Positions 19,097-27,273 of a stretch of DNA of 64,000 nt are shown here, piece by piece. The position numbers and the translations under genes are program-made. Position 1 is the stretch's first letter; every line of letters starts with the position of its first letter. The notes below the pieces were generated by a model. That model saw only the letters and a list, made by a program, of their open reading frames with translations, was not told the DNA's origin and did not search any database. This DNA is from Novosphingobium sp. NDB2Meth1 (GTDB lineage: Bacteria; Pseudomonadota; Alphaproteobacteria; Sphingomonadales; Sphingomonadaceae): assembly GCF_900117425.1 (NCBI RefSeq), contig NZ_FPEH01000012.1:434001-498000 (forward strand). The letters run 5' to 3'.

Positions 19097-19452
19097 CTGG
19101 CCTGGCCCCTTTTGCCTGAAACCCTGAAACTTGCGATTTTCCCTGTTCCCGCAACCCGTTCGCGCAATGGGAAATGCGTTCGGACAGCGAGCCTGCCGCC
19201 ATGCCTTGTGCGGCTGCAATAAAGTTTTGACGGGTGTCCAGTTTTAGTCAAGCGCTTTGTCGCGCTTTTTCCGTCCGTTGTGCGAACGACCGCGGCGCGC
19301 GTCGATCCGATGGATTGCGCAGCAGGCAACGGGCAAAAGAAAACCATCGACATCACGCAGACTCGCATCGCGGCGTGCTTGGCGCGCCGGCTCCGTTCAA
19401 TGCTGGCTCCTGCGGTGCTGCGGCGTCGGCCCAGCCTGGACCCCGCGCAGCC
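19097..19452. other. Gap between the TetR gene and mauB; probable mau promoter region
   Basis: A 356-base stretch without a convincing gene. On the minus strand, reading toward mauB, TTGACT (complement of 19246-19251) is a fair -35 element, but the matching -10 is weak. The segment TTGAC...GTCAA around 19227-19251 is an inverted pair that could bind a regulator. Several short frames here are shadows of the TetR gene. No RNA gene was recognised. Confidence 0.35.
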
Positions 19453-20157
19453 TTATGGCTTGCCGGCAATCTGCGCCGGTGTGATCGACTTTGCAAGCAT
19501 GACCATCGCTTCGGCGGCGATAGCCGTGATCTGCGGCATCTTGGCGGCCCACGGCTTCTCGAAGCCGAGAAACGGCGTGGTGCCTTCCATCGAGGCGCTG
19601 ACATAGAGCGCGAGCGTGTGGACCTCGTCCGGCGAGAGCGCCGGGTTGAGTTCGACGAGCACCTCGCCGATGAAATCGTGCACGCGCTGGTAAAAGGCGC
19701 GGACGCGGTCGGCGACGAAGGCGTTGTGGTTGGCAAGCGCCCACAGCTCGGTGAACAGGCGCGTAGTGCGCTTGCCGGCTATATCGTCGAGGCAGAGCTT
19801 GACGATCAGGCGCAGGCGGTCCTCGGGCGAGATATCGGGGCGGCGGACTTCGCTTTCGAGCAGCTTGTCATAGCTCTCCAGCAGATCGTCCAGCATGATC
19901 TTGATCAGCAATTCCTTGCGCGGGAAATGGTAGCTGACATTGCCGACCTTCATCCCGCAGGCGCTGGCGATGCGGCGGATGGTGAAGGCGCTGGCGCCTT
20001 CCTCGATCAGCACATCGTGCGCGGCCTTGAGAATGGTGCCGACCGTTTCGGTGCCGCGCGCATACGTGCCGGGGCGGGGGCCGGTGGCCATGGCCTCGTC
20101 GGCAGCGATACTATCAGCACGGGGCTCCGCGGCCAGGGTATCGGTATTACGCGCCAT
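19453..20157 (-). CDS. TetR-family transcriptional regulator
   Basis: A 234-residue regulator counted from the ATG at 20157 (MARNTDTLAAEPR); upstream in-frame codons belong to the intergenic region. The helix-turn-helix is at roughly residues 40-85 (ILKAAHDVLIEEGASAFTIR, then SACGMKVGNVSYHFPRKELL). The C-terminal ligand-binding domain is helical (LFTELWALANHNAFVADRVR). It is transcribed away from iorA (+) and toward the mau promoter (-), so it is well placed to control either unit. An inverted TATCA-N6-TGATA sequence lies 100 bases upstream of its start. The ligand is unknown; an amine or aldehyde is a reasonable guess. Confidence 0.88.
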   Translation of the reverse strand: MARNTDTLAAEPRADSIAADEAMATGPRPGTYARGTETVGTILKAAHDVLIEEGASAFTIRRIASACGMKVGNVSYHFPRKELLIKIMLDDLLESYDKLLESEVRRPDISPEDRLRLIVKLCLDDIAGKRTTRLFTELWALANHNAFVADRVRAFYQRVHDFIGEVLVELNPALSPDEVHTLALYVSASMEGTTPFLGFEKPWAAKMPQITAIAAEAMVMLAKSITPAQIAGKP

Positions 20158-20256
20158 CCCCTTCGCGTAGCACGCGGCGCGGACCCCCACCAGAGCGCCT
20201 TTCCGGGAAATCGCTCTTGACGGAATCCGCAAGTTTGGCCAGACTTTTGGGGTTAA

Positions 20257-20272
20257 TATCAAATATCTGATA
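20257..20272. promoter_or_regulatory. Inverted TATCA-N6-TGATA, candidate TetR operator
   Basis: In the 243-base divergent gap between the TetR gene and iorA, TATCA (20257-20261) and TGATA (20268-20272) form an inverted repeat with a six-base spacer in a locally AT-rich patch. Its place between divergent genes fits an autoregulatory TetR site. No experimental motif is available to compare. Confidence 0.4.
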
Positions 20273-20400
20273 GTATTGTGTTATTACTCGGCCATGCGCT
20301 GTTCGATACCAAGTTGTCGTCGACAGCAGGACTGGCTCGCATCATTCCCGAATGGGCCGGACGGGCACAGCGCTGCCGCCGGCGTCTCGAAAGGACCGCA

Positions 20401-20874
20401 ATGGCGATCTCGTTGACCGTGAACCGCAAACCGCGCACCGTGGATGTCGAAGCCGACAAGCCGCTGCTGTGGGTGCTGCGCGAGGACCTCAATATGCCGG
20501 GCACCAAGTTCGGCTGCGGCGCGGGGCTGTGCGGGGCCTGCACCGTGATCCTGAACGGCGAGGCGGTGCGCTCGTGCCAGACGCCGCTGGCGGACGCCGC
20601 GGGCAAGGATATCGTGACGATCGAGGGCGTGACCGCTTCGCCGGTCGGCGCCAAGGTGGTCGAGGCCTGGACCAATCTCGACGTGCCGCAGTGCGGCTAT
20701 TGCCAGGCCGGGCAGATCATGTCGGCCACCGCGATGCTGACGGCCAACCCCAAGCCCTCCGCCGATGAAGTGACCGCCGGGATGGCGGGCAACATCTGCC
20801 GCTGCGCGACCTATCTGCGCATCCAGAAGGCGATTGCCGAAGCGAGCAAGGCCATATCGGGAGCTGCCGCATGA
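20401..20874 (+). CDS. iorA: IorA-type [2Fe-2S] subunit of a molybdenum hydroxylase
   Basis: A 157-residue iron-sulfur subunit of the xanthine dehydrogenase family (isoquinoline 1-oxidoreductase alpha type). The plant-ferredoxin-like cluster uses C39, C44, C47 and C59 (FGCGAGLCGACTVILNG). The C-terminal helical domain's second cluster uses C98, C101, C133 and C135 (QCGYCQAGQI; NICRCATY). The ATG at 20401 matches the family start; upstream in-frame codons are intergenic. It overlaps iorB by an ATGA. It passes electrons from the molybdenum centre of IorB, probably to a cytochrome c. Confidence 0.93.
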   Translation: MAISLTVNRKPRTVDVEADKPLLWVLREDLNMPGTKFGCGAGLCGACTVILNGEAVRSCQTPLADAAGKDIVTIEGVTASPVGAKVVEAWTNLDVPQCGYCQAGQIMSATAMLTANPKPSADEVTAGMAGNICRCATYLRIQKAIAEASKAISGAAA

Positions 20875-23057
20875 ACGCCGTCTCCGTTTCCCGCCGCTCG
20901 TTCCTTGCCGCCTCGCTGGCGGGCGGGGCCGCGTTGACCTTCGAGGCCAGGCTGGCGTTCGCCGCCGCGCCGGGTGCTGCGGCGCCGGCGATGCTGGGCG
21001 TGTTCGTGAGCATCGCGCCGGACAACACGGTGACGATCCTCGCGAAGAACCCGGAGATCGGGCAGGGCGTGAAGACCATGCTGCCGATGCTGATCGCCGA
21101 AGAGCTCGACGTCGCGTGGAGCCAGGTGAAGATCCAGCAGGCCGACGACAATGCGGACAAGTATGGCCCGCAGTTTGCCGGCGGTTCGATGACGACGCCG
21201 CTCAACTGGCTGCCCGCGCGGCAGGCCGGGGCGGGGGCGCGGGCGATGCTGGTGGCGGCTGCCGCGCAGCAGTGGGGCGTGCCGGTTGCCAGCCTGACGA
21301 CGGCGGATGGCAAGGTGATGCATGCGGCGAGCGGGCGTTCGGCGACCTATGCCGCGCTCGCTTCGGCGGCAGCGAAGATGCCGGCGCCGGACCTCGAGAA
21401 GGTGGCGCTGAAGGACCCCAAGAGCTTCAAGATCATCGGCAAGTCGCGGCCCGGTGTCGATACGCCGGCGATCGTGCGGGGCGAGCCGCTGTTCGGGATC
21501 GATGCCCATCCTGCAGGCATGCTCTATGCCGCGATGGTCAAGTGCCCGGTGATCAGCGGCACCTTGAAGAGCTTCGACGATGCTGCCGTCCGCAAGGAGA
21601 AGGGCGTGCTGGCGGTGGTGCCGATCACCGATGGCGAGATCCCGGCGGGCAAGCACAATGCCGTTGCCATCGTGGGCGACAGCTGGTGGCGCGTCCACAA
21701 GGCGCGCGAGAAGCTGGCGGCGGTGTGGGATACGGCGGGCTTCGACGGCTACTCGACCGAGGGCTATGCCGCGCAGGCCAAGGCACTGCTGGGCGCTGCT
21801 CCGGCCAAGGACCTGTTCAAGGCGGGCAATGCCGATGCCGCGCTGGCCAAGGCGGCCAAGGTGGTGACGGCGGACTATGCCTATCCGTTCCTCGCGCATG
21901 CCACGCTCGAGCCGCAGAACTGCACGGCGCTGTGGCATTCGGACGGCAAGCTGGAGTTCTGGGCGCCGACGCAGGATCCCGCGACCGCGCGCGGCGATAT
22001 CGCCAAGGTGCTGGGGATCGATCCGGCGTCGATGACGATCCACATGACGCGGATCGGCGGCGGCTTCGGGCGGCGCCTGATGAGCGACTTCATGATCCAG
22101 ACCGCCTGCATCGCTAAGGCGGTGCCGGGCCGTCCGGTCAAGCTGCTCTATGACCGGACCGACGACCTGAGGAACGACTACTTCCGCCCCGGCGGTTGGC
22201 ACCGGATGACCGCGGGCGTCGATGCGAGCGGCGCGCTGGTGGCGCTCAAGGACCACTTCATCACCTTCGGCGAGAACGGCAAGCCGATGCGCGCGGCGGG
22301 GATGCTGGCGAGCGAATTCCCGGGACCGGCGCTGGCGGACGTGCATTATGGCATGTCGCTGCTCAAGACGAACCTGACAACCGGGTGGCTGCGCGCGCCG
22401 ACGTCGAACGCGGTGGCCTTCGTGTTCCAGGGCTTCCTTGACGAAGTGGCCGAAGCGGCGGGGACGGACCTGCCCTCGCTGATGATCAAGACCTTGGGCG
22501 CGCCGCGCTCGTTCCCCTCGTCGGACCCGGATGAGCCTGCCTTCAACACGGGCCGCGCGCGCGGTGTGGTGGAAGCGGTGTGCAAGTTTGCGGGCTGGAC
22601 GGGCAAGCGTTCGACGACGCCGGGCAAGGGGCGCGGGTTCGGGTTCTACTTCAGCCACCGCGGATACTTTGCCGAAGTGGTCGACCTGACGGTCACCGAT
22701 GGGCAGATCACCATCGACAAGGTGTGGGTGGCTGGCGACATCGGCAGCCAGGTGATCAACCCGATGGGCGCCGAGCACCAGATGCAAGGCGCGGTGATCG
22801 ACGGCATCGCGCAGGCGATGGTGTGGCAGCCGACCGAGCAGAAGGCGGGTGCGATCACGACCGAGAACTTCGGCGATTTCCCGCTGATCCGCATCAACCA
22901 GACGCCGGGCGAAGTCGCCTTGACCTGGGTGGTGACCGACAATCCGCCGACGGGTCTGGGCGAACCGACCCTGCCGCCGGTGATCCCGGCGATTGCCAAT
23001 GCGATCAAGGATGCGACGGGCAAGCGGCTGCGAAGCTTGCCGCTGACTTTGGCGTAA
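20871..23057 (+). CDS. iorB: IorB-type molybdopterin-binding subunit, Tat-exported aldehyde/N-heterocycle oxidoreductase
   Basis: A 728-residue large subunit of the isoquinoline 1-oxidoreductase/aldehyde oxidase type. A twin-arginine signal (SRRSFLAASLAGGAALTFEA) implies periplasmic location. Molybdopterin-binding segments include GGGFGRRL, FLAHATLEPQNCTA and GAEHQMQGAVIDGIAQAMVW. The C-terminal GLGEPTLPPVIPAIANAI holds the catalytic glutamate. No FAD subunit gene accompanies it, which fits use of a cytochrome rather than NAD. The natural substrate is not fixed by sequence. The adjacent TTQ amine dehydrogenase would release aldehydes in the same compartment, so aldehyde oxidation is a reasonable hypothesis. 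Confidence 0.92.
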   Translation: MNAVSVSRRSFLAASLAGGAALTFEARLAFAAAPGAAAPAMLGVFVSIAPDNTVTILAKNPEIGQGVKTMLPMLIAEELDVAWSQVKIQQADDNADKYGPQFAGGSMTTPLNWLPARQAGAGARAMLVAAAAQQWGVPVASLTTADGKVMHAASGRSATYAALASAAAKMPAPDLEKVALKDPKSFKIIGKSRPGVDTPAIVRGEPLFGIDAHPAGMLYAAMVKCPVISGTLKSFDDAAVRKEKGVLAVVPITDGEIPAGKHNAVAIVGDSWWRVHKAREKLAAVWDTAGFDGYSTEGYAAQAKALLGAAPAKDLFKAGNADAALAKAAKVVTADYAYPFLAHATLEPQNCTALWHSDGKLEFWAPTQDPATARGDIAKVLGIDPASMTIHMTRIGGGFGRRLMSDFMIQTACIAKAVPGRPVKLLYDRTDDLRNDYFRPGGWHRMTAGVDASGALVALKDHFITFGENGKPMRAAGMLASEFPGPALADVHYGMSLLKTNLTTGWLRAPTSNAVAFVFQGFLDEVAEAAGTDLPSLMIKTLGAPRSFPSSDPDEPAFNTGRARGVVEAVCKFAGWTGKRSTTPGKGRGFGFYFSHRGYFAEVVDLTVTDGQITIDKVWVAGDIGSQVINPMGAEHQMQGAVIDGIAQAMVWQPTEQKAGAITTENFGDFPLIRINQTPGEVALTWVVTDNPPTGLGEPTLPPVIPAIANAIKDATGKRLRSLPLTLA

Positions 23058-23084
23058 CTCGCTCTTTTTGCGGGACTTTGCAGA

Positions 23085-23108
23085 CCCCTCCTGCTGTGGC
23101 GGGAGGGG
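23085..23108. terminator. GC-rich hairpin downstream of iorB
   Basis: CCCCTCC (23085-23091) pairs with GGAGGGG (23102-23108) around a ten-base loop and is followed by only three T residues. It lies 28 bases after the iorB stop and may terminate iorAB transcription, although the short T-run makes this uncertain. The same kind of CCCCTCC hairpin recurs at 24034. Confidence 0.45.
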
Positions 23109-23271
23109 TTTCGCGCAGAGACGCGAAAGGGACGCAGAGAGCGCCAGAAGGGTGGTTTTGGGGCACCGCCGCGCAGCGGCTCTTGGCTCGGTGATTTTGG
23201 AAGGAGGCCTGCGGCGCAGCGGGATGTCTCTGCCTCTCTGTCTTTGTTTCCTCCGCGTCTCTGCGTGAAAC
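23107..23271. repeat. Inverted-repeat-bounded segment (CGCAGAGACGC ends)
   Basis: The left end reads GTTTCGCGCAGAGACGCG and the right end, on the opposite strand, GTTTCACGCAGAGACGCG; both continue into an AC(G/A)CAGAGAG-type sequence. The two ends face each other over about 165 bases. This looks like a dispersed palindromic or MITE-type repeat, since nothing coding lies between the ends. Confidence 0.55.
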
Positions 23272-23305
23272 CTGCTCGATTGCTGGCGGGGCGCGTGGGG
23301 GGTGT

Positions 23306-23387
23306 CTCGACTTCGCTCGACACGAACGGTCCCCTCGGCTTCGGTCGGCACGAACGGCCCCTCGACTGCGCTCGGGGCGAACGGGGC
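23306..23387. repeat. Three tandem imperfect 27-28-bp palindromic units
   Basis: Three successive units begin at 23306, 23334 and 23361, with the pattern CTCGACTTCGCTCGACACGA followed by ACGG(T/C)CC. Each unit contains a short internal palindrome (TCGAC..CTCGA type) that could fold. Variation between units is mostly compensatory in the stem (CTCGGCTTCGGTCGG in unit 2). Confidence 0.7.
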
Positions 23388-23797
23388 TGGGGGAAGTGGT
23401 CCTTCCGCCTTGTTGGATTTGCGGGCGCGGCGCTTCGGGCGATGGGCAGTTGGGTTGATCGCGCGACCGGTGCGGCGCCTGCACTGGCGCTGCGGGGAGG
23501 GCGTCGTGTTCCGCGCAGGTGCGAGTGGCCGGATGGGCAGAAGAGGTCCGGCGCAGCCATTTGGTCGATCATGGCCCGGGACCGGGGTAGCGGCTCGCGT
23601 GCGTGCCGGTCTTTGCTCGCACCGGGACGAAGCCGATGGGAGCCATGATCTGCGTGCTGGCGCGGTAGATTGCCTGGCCAAGGACTTGGGGGAGACCGCC
23701 CCACCTTGAACCCGCAGCCCGCACCGGTCGCGTTGGCGTTTTACGGCCAAAGGAGCGAGGGCGAGGCCGGCCTAGCCTGCTCCCGATCTGGGCGGAG

Positions 23798-23826
23798 CGT
23801 ATAACCTATATGGTTCGTTTTGTCAA
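23798..23826 (-). promoter_or_regulatory. Sigma-70-like promoter facing left, with no gene recognised behind it
   Basis: On the minus strand TTGACA (complement of 23821-23826) is followed after 17 bases by TATACG (complement of 23798-23803). The -35 is a perfect consensus, and the spacing is ideal. The roughly 700 bases downstream toward iorB contain no recognisable coding sequence or known RNA. Confidence 0.45.
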
Positions 23827-23845
23827 GGGTGGAGGCACATAGCTT

Positions 23846-23926
23846 CGTCATTCCAGCGCAGGCGGGAATCCAGGGGTGCTGGCGCTGCGTTTGCCGCTCT
23901 GGATTCCCGCCTGCGCGGGAATGACG
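23846..23926. repeat. Sphingomonad-type palindromic repeat, copy 2
   Basis: Arms 23846-23873 and 23899-23926 are nearly perfect reverse complements (CGTCATTCCAGCGCAGGCGG against CCGCCTGCGCGGGAATGACG), around a 25-base centre. It is the second copy of the element found after glpK. Confidence 0.85.
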
Positions 23927-24033
23927 AGGGTGTTGGCAGAGGGGGATTTCGTTGCCACGGAGCCCAGTCCGGGGTGGCGGGGTCATGATGAGATCAGGTG
24001 CCTGCACCCCTGATGTCGCTGGCCCACCCCTAA

Positions 24034-24055
24034 CCCCTCCCGCATGCGGGAGGGG
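24034..24055. repeat. Perfect 22-bp palindrome
   Basis: CCCCTCCCGCA is followed directly by its reverse complement TGCGGGAGGGG. It is probably another dispersed hairpin repeat rather than an operator, because it is GC-only and lies in the repeat-rich gap. Confidence 0.6.
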
Positions 24056-24098
24056 AACTGAAGACGTGGCCCTCAAATTGTCGGGGGGTATCTGGTCA

Positions 24099-24133
24099 GA
24101 AAAGAAACCCCTCGCGGCCGGGACCGCGAGGGG
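24099..24133 (-). terminator. Intrinsic terminator of the TonB receptor gene
   Basis: Read on the minus strand, a ten-base-pair stem (complement of 24124-24133 and 24108-24117, CCCCTCGCGG type) with a six-base loop is followed by TTTCTTTTC. It lies 32 bases past the stop of the TonB-dependent receptor. Confidence 0.8.
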
Positions 24134-24164
24134 CTCACTTTTGCCGAATGGCACGATCCGCGGA

Positions 24165-26918
24165 TCAGTAGCGGTAGCCCAGCTTGAGCCCGAAGAACTG
24201 CGGGCGGATCGGGAACGTGCGGGAAGAGCCCGCGCAGACCGCGATCGAGCAGAACGTGTTGCGCGTCAGCTCGCCGCGCCGGTCGAACGCATTCTGGATG
24301 AAGATATCCGCCGTCCAGTTGTCCTTGCGGAGACCGGCGCCGAAATCGAAGCTGACGAAGCCGGCCGTGTTGCCCAGCGCCGCATTGTTGGCCTCGTTCA
24401 GATCCTGCGTCGCACCGGTCTGGTAAAGCGCCGCGCCCTGCAGGTAGGCCTTCATCGATCCGAAGTCGGTATCGTAGCGGATCGTGGTCGTCCCCTTGAA
24501 CTTGGGCTGGCGCGGCAACCGGGTGCCATTCTTCGCCGCCAGGGTCGGCGTCAGGATGTTGCTGCTGGCATCGGGATTGTCGAACAGGTCGCCATTGACG
24601 TCGATGTAGCTGCCCGCTTCGCCTGCAGGGGCGCATGACGACAGCTGCGAGATCGTGCCCTTGATGCGATCGGCGAAGAAGTTGCAGAAGTTGCCCTTCA
24701 GCTTGCCATCGTTGAACGCACCGCTAGAGCTGATAGTCATCTTGCCGAGCTTGAGTTCGGCGTCGTACTCGATGCCCTTGACTTCGGCCTTGCCCGCATT
24801 GCCGGTGTAGCCGGCGCCCTGCGCGCCGGGGATGACGAGGCCGTACTGGATGTTGTTCCACTTCTCGAGATAGATCGCGGCGTTCAAGCGGAACACGTTG
24901 TTGAACGTGCCCTTGAAGCCGATCTCGAAGTTGGTCAGCGTCTCGGACTTGAACGGCGGCGCGGCGACCACGGCCTGCGGCAGGGTATCGGTGGCGCGCA
25001 GGCGCAGCGGGCGGCTGTAGCCACCAGGACGGAAGCCGGTCGAGTAGTTGAAATAGAGCAGCTTCTGATCGGCGAACTGCCAATCGACCACGACCTTGTG
25101 CGTCTGGCCCTGTTCGCTGTAGCGGCCGATGCTTTCGGGATCGAGCGCGTTGGTGTTGCGGCACTGCAGGCGCGGGCCGGTGAGCGGCAGCGGGCAGCCG
25201 ACCGCGCCGGTTGGCAGGAAGATCGACGGTGCGATGGCCGCCGATGCGCCGACCCCCTGGAAGCCGACCACCTGGTAGTCGGTCCAGAAGTAGCGGATGC
25301 CGCCGGTGATCTTCACCTTGGGCAGGATGTTGTAGTGCGCTTCGGCGAAGACCGCCGTGTCGTGGTACAGCGTATCGAATTCTTCGAGGTAATAGGCATC
25401 GCCGCGCACCGCAGGCGTGCCGAGGATCATCGTGCCGCCCTGAGCCTGCGGAATGCCGAAACCGGCGGGATTGTTGTCGCCGCCGCCCGATTCCGTATAG
25501 CCGACGATCTGATCGAGGCCGCGGATGGCGTAGTTGTTGTCGGTCTGGTTCTTCTGGCGCTGGTAGAACGCGCCGACGGTCACGTCGAACGGCCAGGTCT
25601 TGGGCGTGGTGAGACGCACTTCCTGGGTGAACTTCTTGTTCTGCTGGACCGTGTGGTAATACTGGTTCGGATTGAGCAGCGTGGTGCAGCGCAGGGATGC
25701 GCCCGATCCGGTGCAGCCGGACTTGTCGAAGAACTGCAGGTAGTTCTCGTAGCCCGCGCCGAAGCTGTCATAGGTGACAGTGTAGTAGGTGTAGTCGTTG
25801 TTGATCTTGCGGTTGCGGTAGTAATAGCCGGTCGCCGAGACGAGATCGAAATCGCCGATGTGGCCATGCACGGTGAGCGCGGCCTGCACCCACTTGTCGT
25901 CATTGCGCGTCAGGTCATAATCGTGGACCTGAAGATCGCCGACGCGCGGGTCAAAGCCGAAATAGCCGTAGGAAATCTGGCGCTGTGCGGTGGCAGACGG
26001 CGTGACTTCCCAGCCGTCCGCAACGTCCCAGAGCATCGAGAGGCGGCCGCCGTATTCGTAGACGGGGTTGTAGTCCTTCTTGGCGATCGCCGCGTTGCTG
26101 AGGTTGAAGAACGTGGCCGGGTTGTCGTCGCCGAGATTGAGCACGGCAGGGCGCGGATCCGGCTGAAGCGGGTTGTCGCTCGTGCCGCTGATGAACTGGC
26201 CCTTGTTGTCGGTATTGTCGATGTAGCCGCCTTCCTTGCGGTAGTAGCCCATCGCACGGATCGCGAGGCGGTCGCTCACCGGAATGTTGATGTACGACTT
26301 GATCGTGCCGCCGTAGCCGCCCTTGCCAAACTTGTTGACTTCGCTGTCGGCCCCGAATTCGAACTTGCCGATCTTGGGCTTGGCGGTGATGAAGCGCAGC
26401 ACGCCCGCGAGTGAACCGGCGCCGAACAGGGTGCCTTGCGGACCGGAAAGCGCCTCGAGCCGCTCCATGTCATAGACCTGGATATCGGGCACTTCCTGGC
26501 CGGTGATCGGGATTTCGTCGAGATAGTAGCCGACCGAGGCATAGGCGCCGCCGGCGGGCACGATGCCGCGGAAATAGACTTCGTTGCGGCCCGGCCCGAT
26601 GCCGGCGAACGAGACCGACGGGAGCAAGGCGGCATAATCCTGCAAGCCCTTGACCTGGCGCTGGGCGAGGAAATCGGACGAGAGGGCCTGGATCGCGATC
26701 GGAACCTTCTGGACGCTTTCGGCCTTGCGCGTGGCGGTGACGATGATCTCGTCGAAGCCGCCGGTGGAATTGGTGGTGGCCGTGTCATCTGCCGGAGTGG
26801 CCTGCGGCGCGGGGGCTTCCTGCGCGAACGCGGCGTAGGGTGCGGCGATGCCGGTGAGAATCGTGGAAAGGCACAGCGCCCTCAGCGCTTGCGACCGGCG
26901 ACCGGATTTATCTGTCAT
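24165..26918 (-). CDS. TonB-dependent outer-membrane receptor
   Basis: A 917-residue receptor of the sphingomonad type. A signal peptide (LRALCLSTILTGIAAPYAAFA) is followed by a Ton box (FDEIIVTATRKAESVQKVP), a plug domain (YFRGIVPAGGAYASVGYYLD and GPQGTLFGAGSLAGVLRFIT) and a long beta barrel ending in FGLKLGYRY with a C-terminal aromatic residue. Such receptors import complex carbon sources, siderophores or aromatics across the outer membrane using TonB energy. The substrate cannot be read from sequence. A TPR-sulfotransferase gene is divergent to it, and the iorAB/mau genes lie beyond the repeat-rich gap. Confidence 0.93.
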   Translation of the reverse strand: MTDKSGRRSQALRALCLSTILTGIAAPYAAFAQEAPAPQATPADDTATTNSTGGFDEIIVTATRKAESVQKVPIAIQALSSDFLAQRQVKGLQDYAALLPSVSFAGIGPGRNEVYFRGIVPAGGAYASVGYYLDEIPITGQEVPDIQVYDMERLEALSGPQGTLFGAGSLAGVLRFITAKPKIGKFEFGADSEVNKFGKGGYGGTIKSYINIPVSDRLAIRAMGYYRKEGGYIDNTDNKGQFISGTSDNPLQPDPRPAVLNLGDDNPATFFNLSNAAIAKKDYNPVYEYGGRLSMLWDVADGWEVTPSATAQRQISYGYFGFDPRVGDLQVHDYDLTRNDDKWVQAALTVHGHIGDFDLVSATGYYYRNRKINNDYTYYTVTYDSFGAGYENYLQFFDKSGCTGSGASLRCTTLLNPNQYYHTVQQNKKFTQEVRLTTPKTWPFDVTVGAFYQRQKNQTDNNYAIRGLDQIVGYTESGGGDNNPAGFGIPQAQGGTMILGTPAVRGDAYYLEEFDTLYHDTAVFAEAHYNILPKVKITGGIRYFWTDYQVVGFQGVGASAAIAPSIFLPTGAVGCPLPLTGPRLQCRNTNALDPESIGRYSEQGQTHKVVVDWQFADQKLLYFNYSTGFRPGGYSRPLRLRATDTLPQAVVAAPPFKSETLTNFEIGFKGTFNNVFRLNAAIYLEKWNNIQYGLVIPGAQGAGYTGNAGKAEVKGIEYDAELKLGKMTISSSGAFNDGKLKGNFCNFFADRIKGTISQLSSCAPAGEAGSYIDVNGDLFDNPDASSNILTPTLAAKNGTRLPRQPKFKGTTTIRYDTDFGSMKAYLQGAALYQTGATQDLNEANNAALGNTAGFVSFDFGAGLRKDNWTADIFIQNAFDRRGELTRNTFCSIAVCAGSSRTFPIRPQFFGLKLGYRY

Positions 26919-27273
26919 GACCTGTAAGGCTCCCTGTTCTGGGTACTCGGTATTCGCAAAAGGCTCCTTCGTGTCCGTTCCTGCAAACCGGCCTTAGGCC
27001 GCACGAGTCGCTGCGTGGGCAGCGACACCACCAGAGCGTTCCCCCTGCAGATTTGCAGTGACGGAAAACCCATGAGCCATGGCCGCTTAGCGACCTCTGG
27101 CCGACCGCGCGGGAAGCGCGGCGTGATCGTTTCAAATGTAACCCCTGTCCGGCGCCATACCTTGACGCGTGTCCAAAGCGGAAGATGATAGATTGCAGTT
27201 GAGAGTCAACAGCCATTTTCGCAATTGCAGCATGCTGCGCATTGGACCGTTGCACCTGTGACAAAAGCTGCAC
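26919..27273. other. Divergent intergenic region between the TonB receptor and the TPR-sulfotransferase
   Basis: 355 bases hold the promoters of two divergent genes. No gene or RNA was recognised, and short frames here have no protein character. The half nearer the + gene (about 27170-27270) is AT-richer, as expected for promoters. I did not find a -35/-10 pair good enough to mark. Confidence 0.5.

Larger units (their letters stand above)
23058..24164. other. 1.1-kb gene-free, repeat-rich stretch between iorB and a TonB receptor
   Basis: No frame here has recognisable protein character; long open frames on both strands run over palindromes and give low-complexity Arg/Pro-rich text. The stretch holds a GC hairpin at 23085-23108, an inverted-repeat-bounded segment at 23107-23271, a three-unit tandem array at 23306-23387, a promoter-like sequence at 23798-23826 facing left, a dispersed palindrome at 23846-23926, a perfect 22-base palindrome at 24034-24055 and a terminator near 24108. 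Confidence 0.7.

Noticed and set aside
23306..23387. CRISPR array
   Set aside because: The three units are contiguous without unique spacers and are themselves imperfect palindromes, so this is a tandem repeat.
23790..23826. LexA box at the left-facing promoter
   Set aside because: GAAC-N7-GTTA is present, but the alphaproteobacterial LexA site is a GTTC/GAAC direct repeat and the second half does not match.
20811..24154. Long minus-strand open frames over iorAB and the repeat-rich gap (up to 979 codons)
   Set aside because: They are shadows produced by high GC; the translations are Arg/Pro/His-rich without motifs, while the plus strand has clear family proteins.
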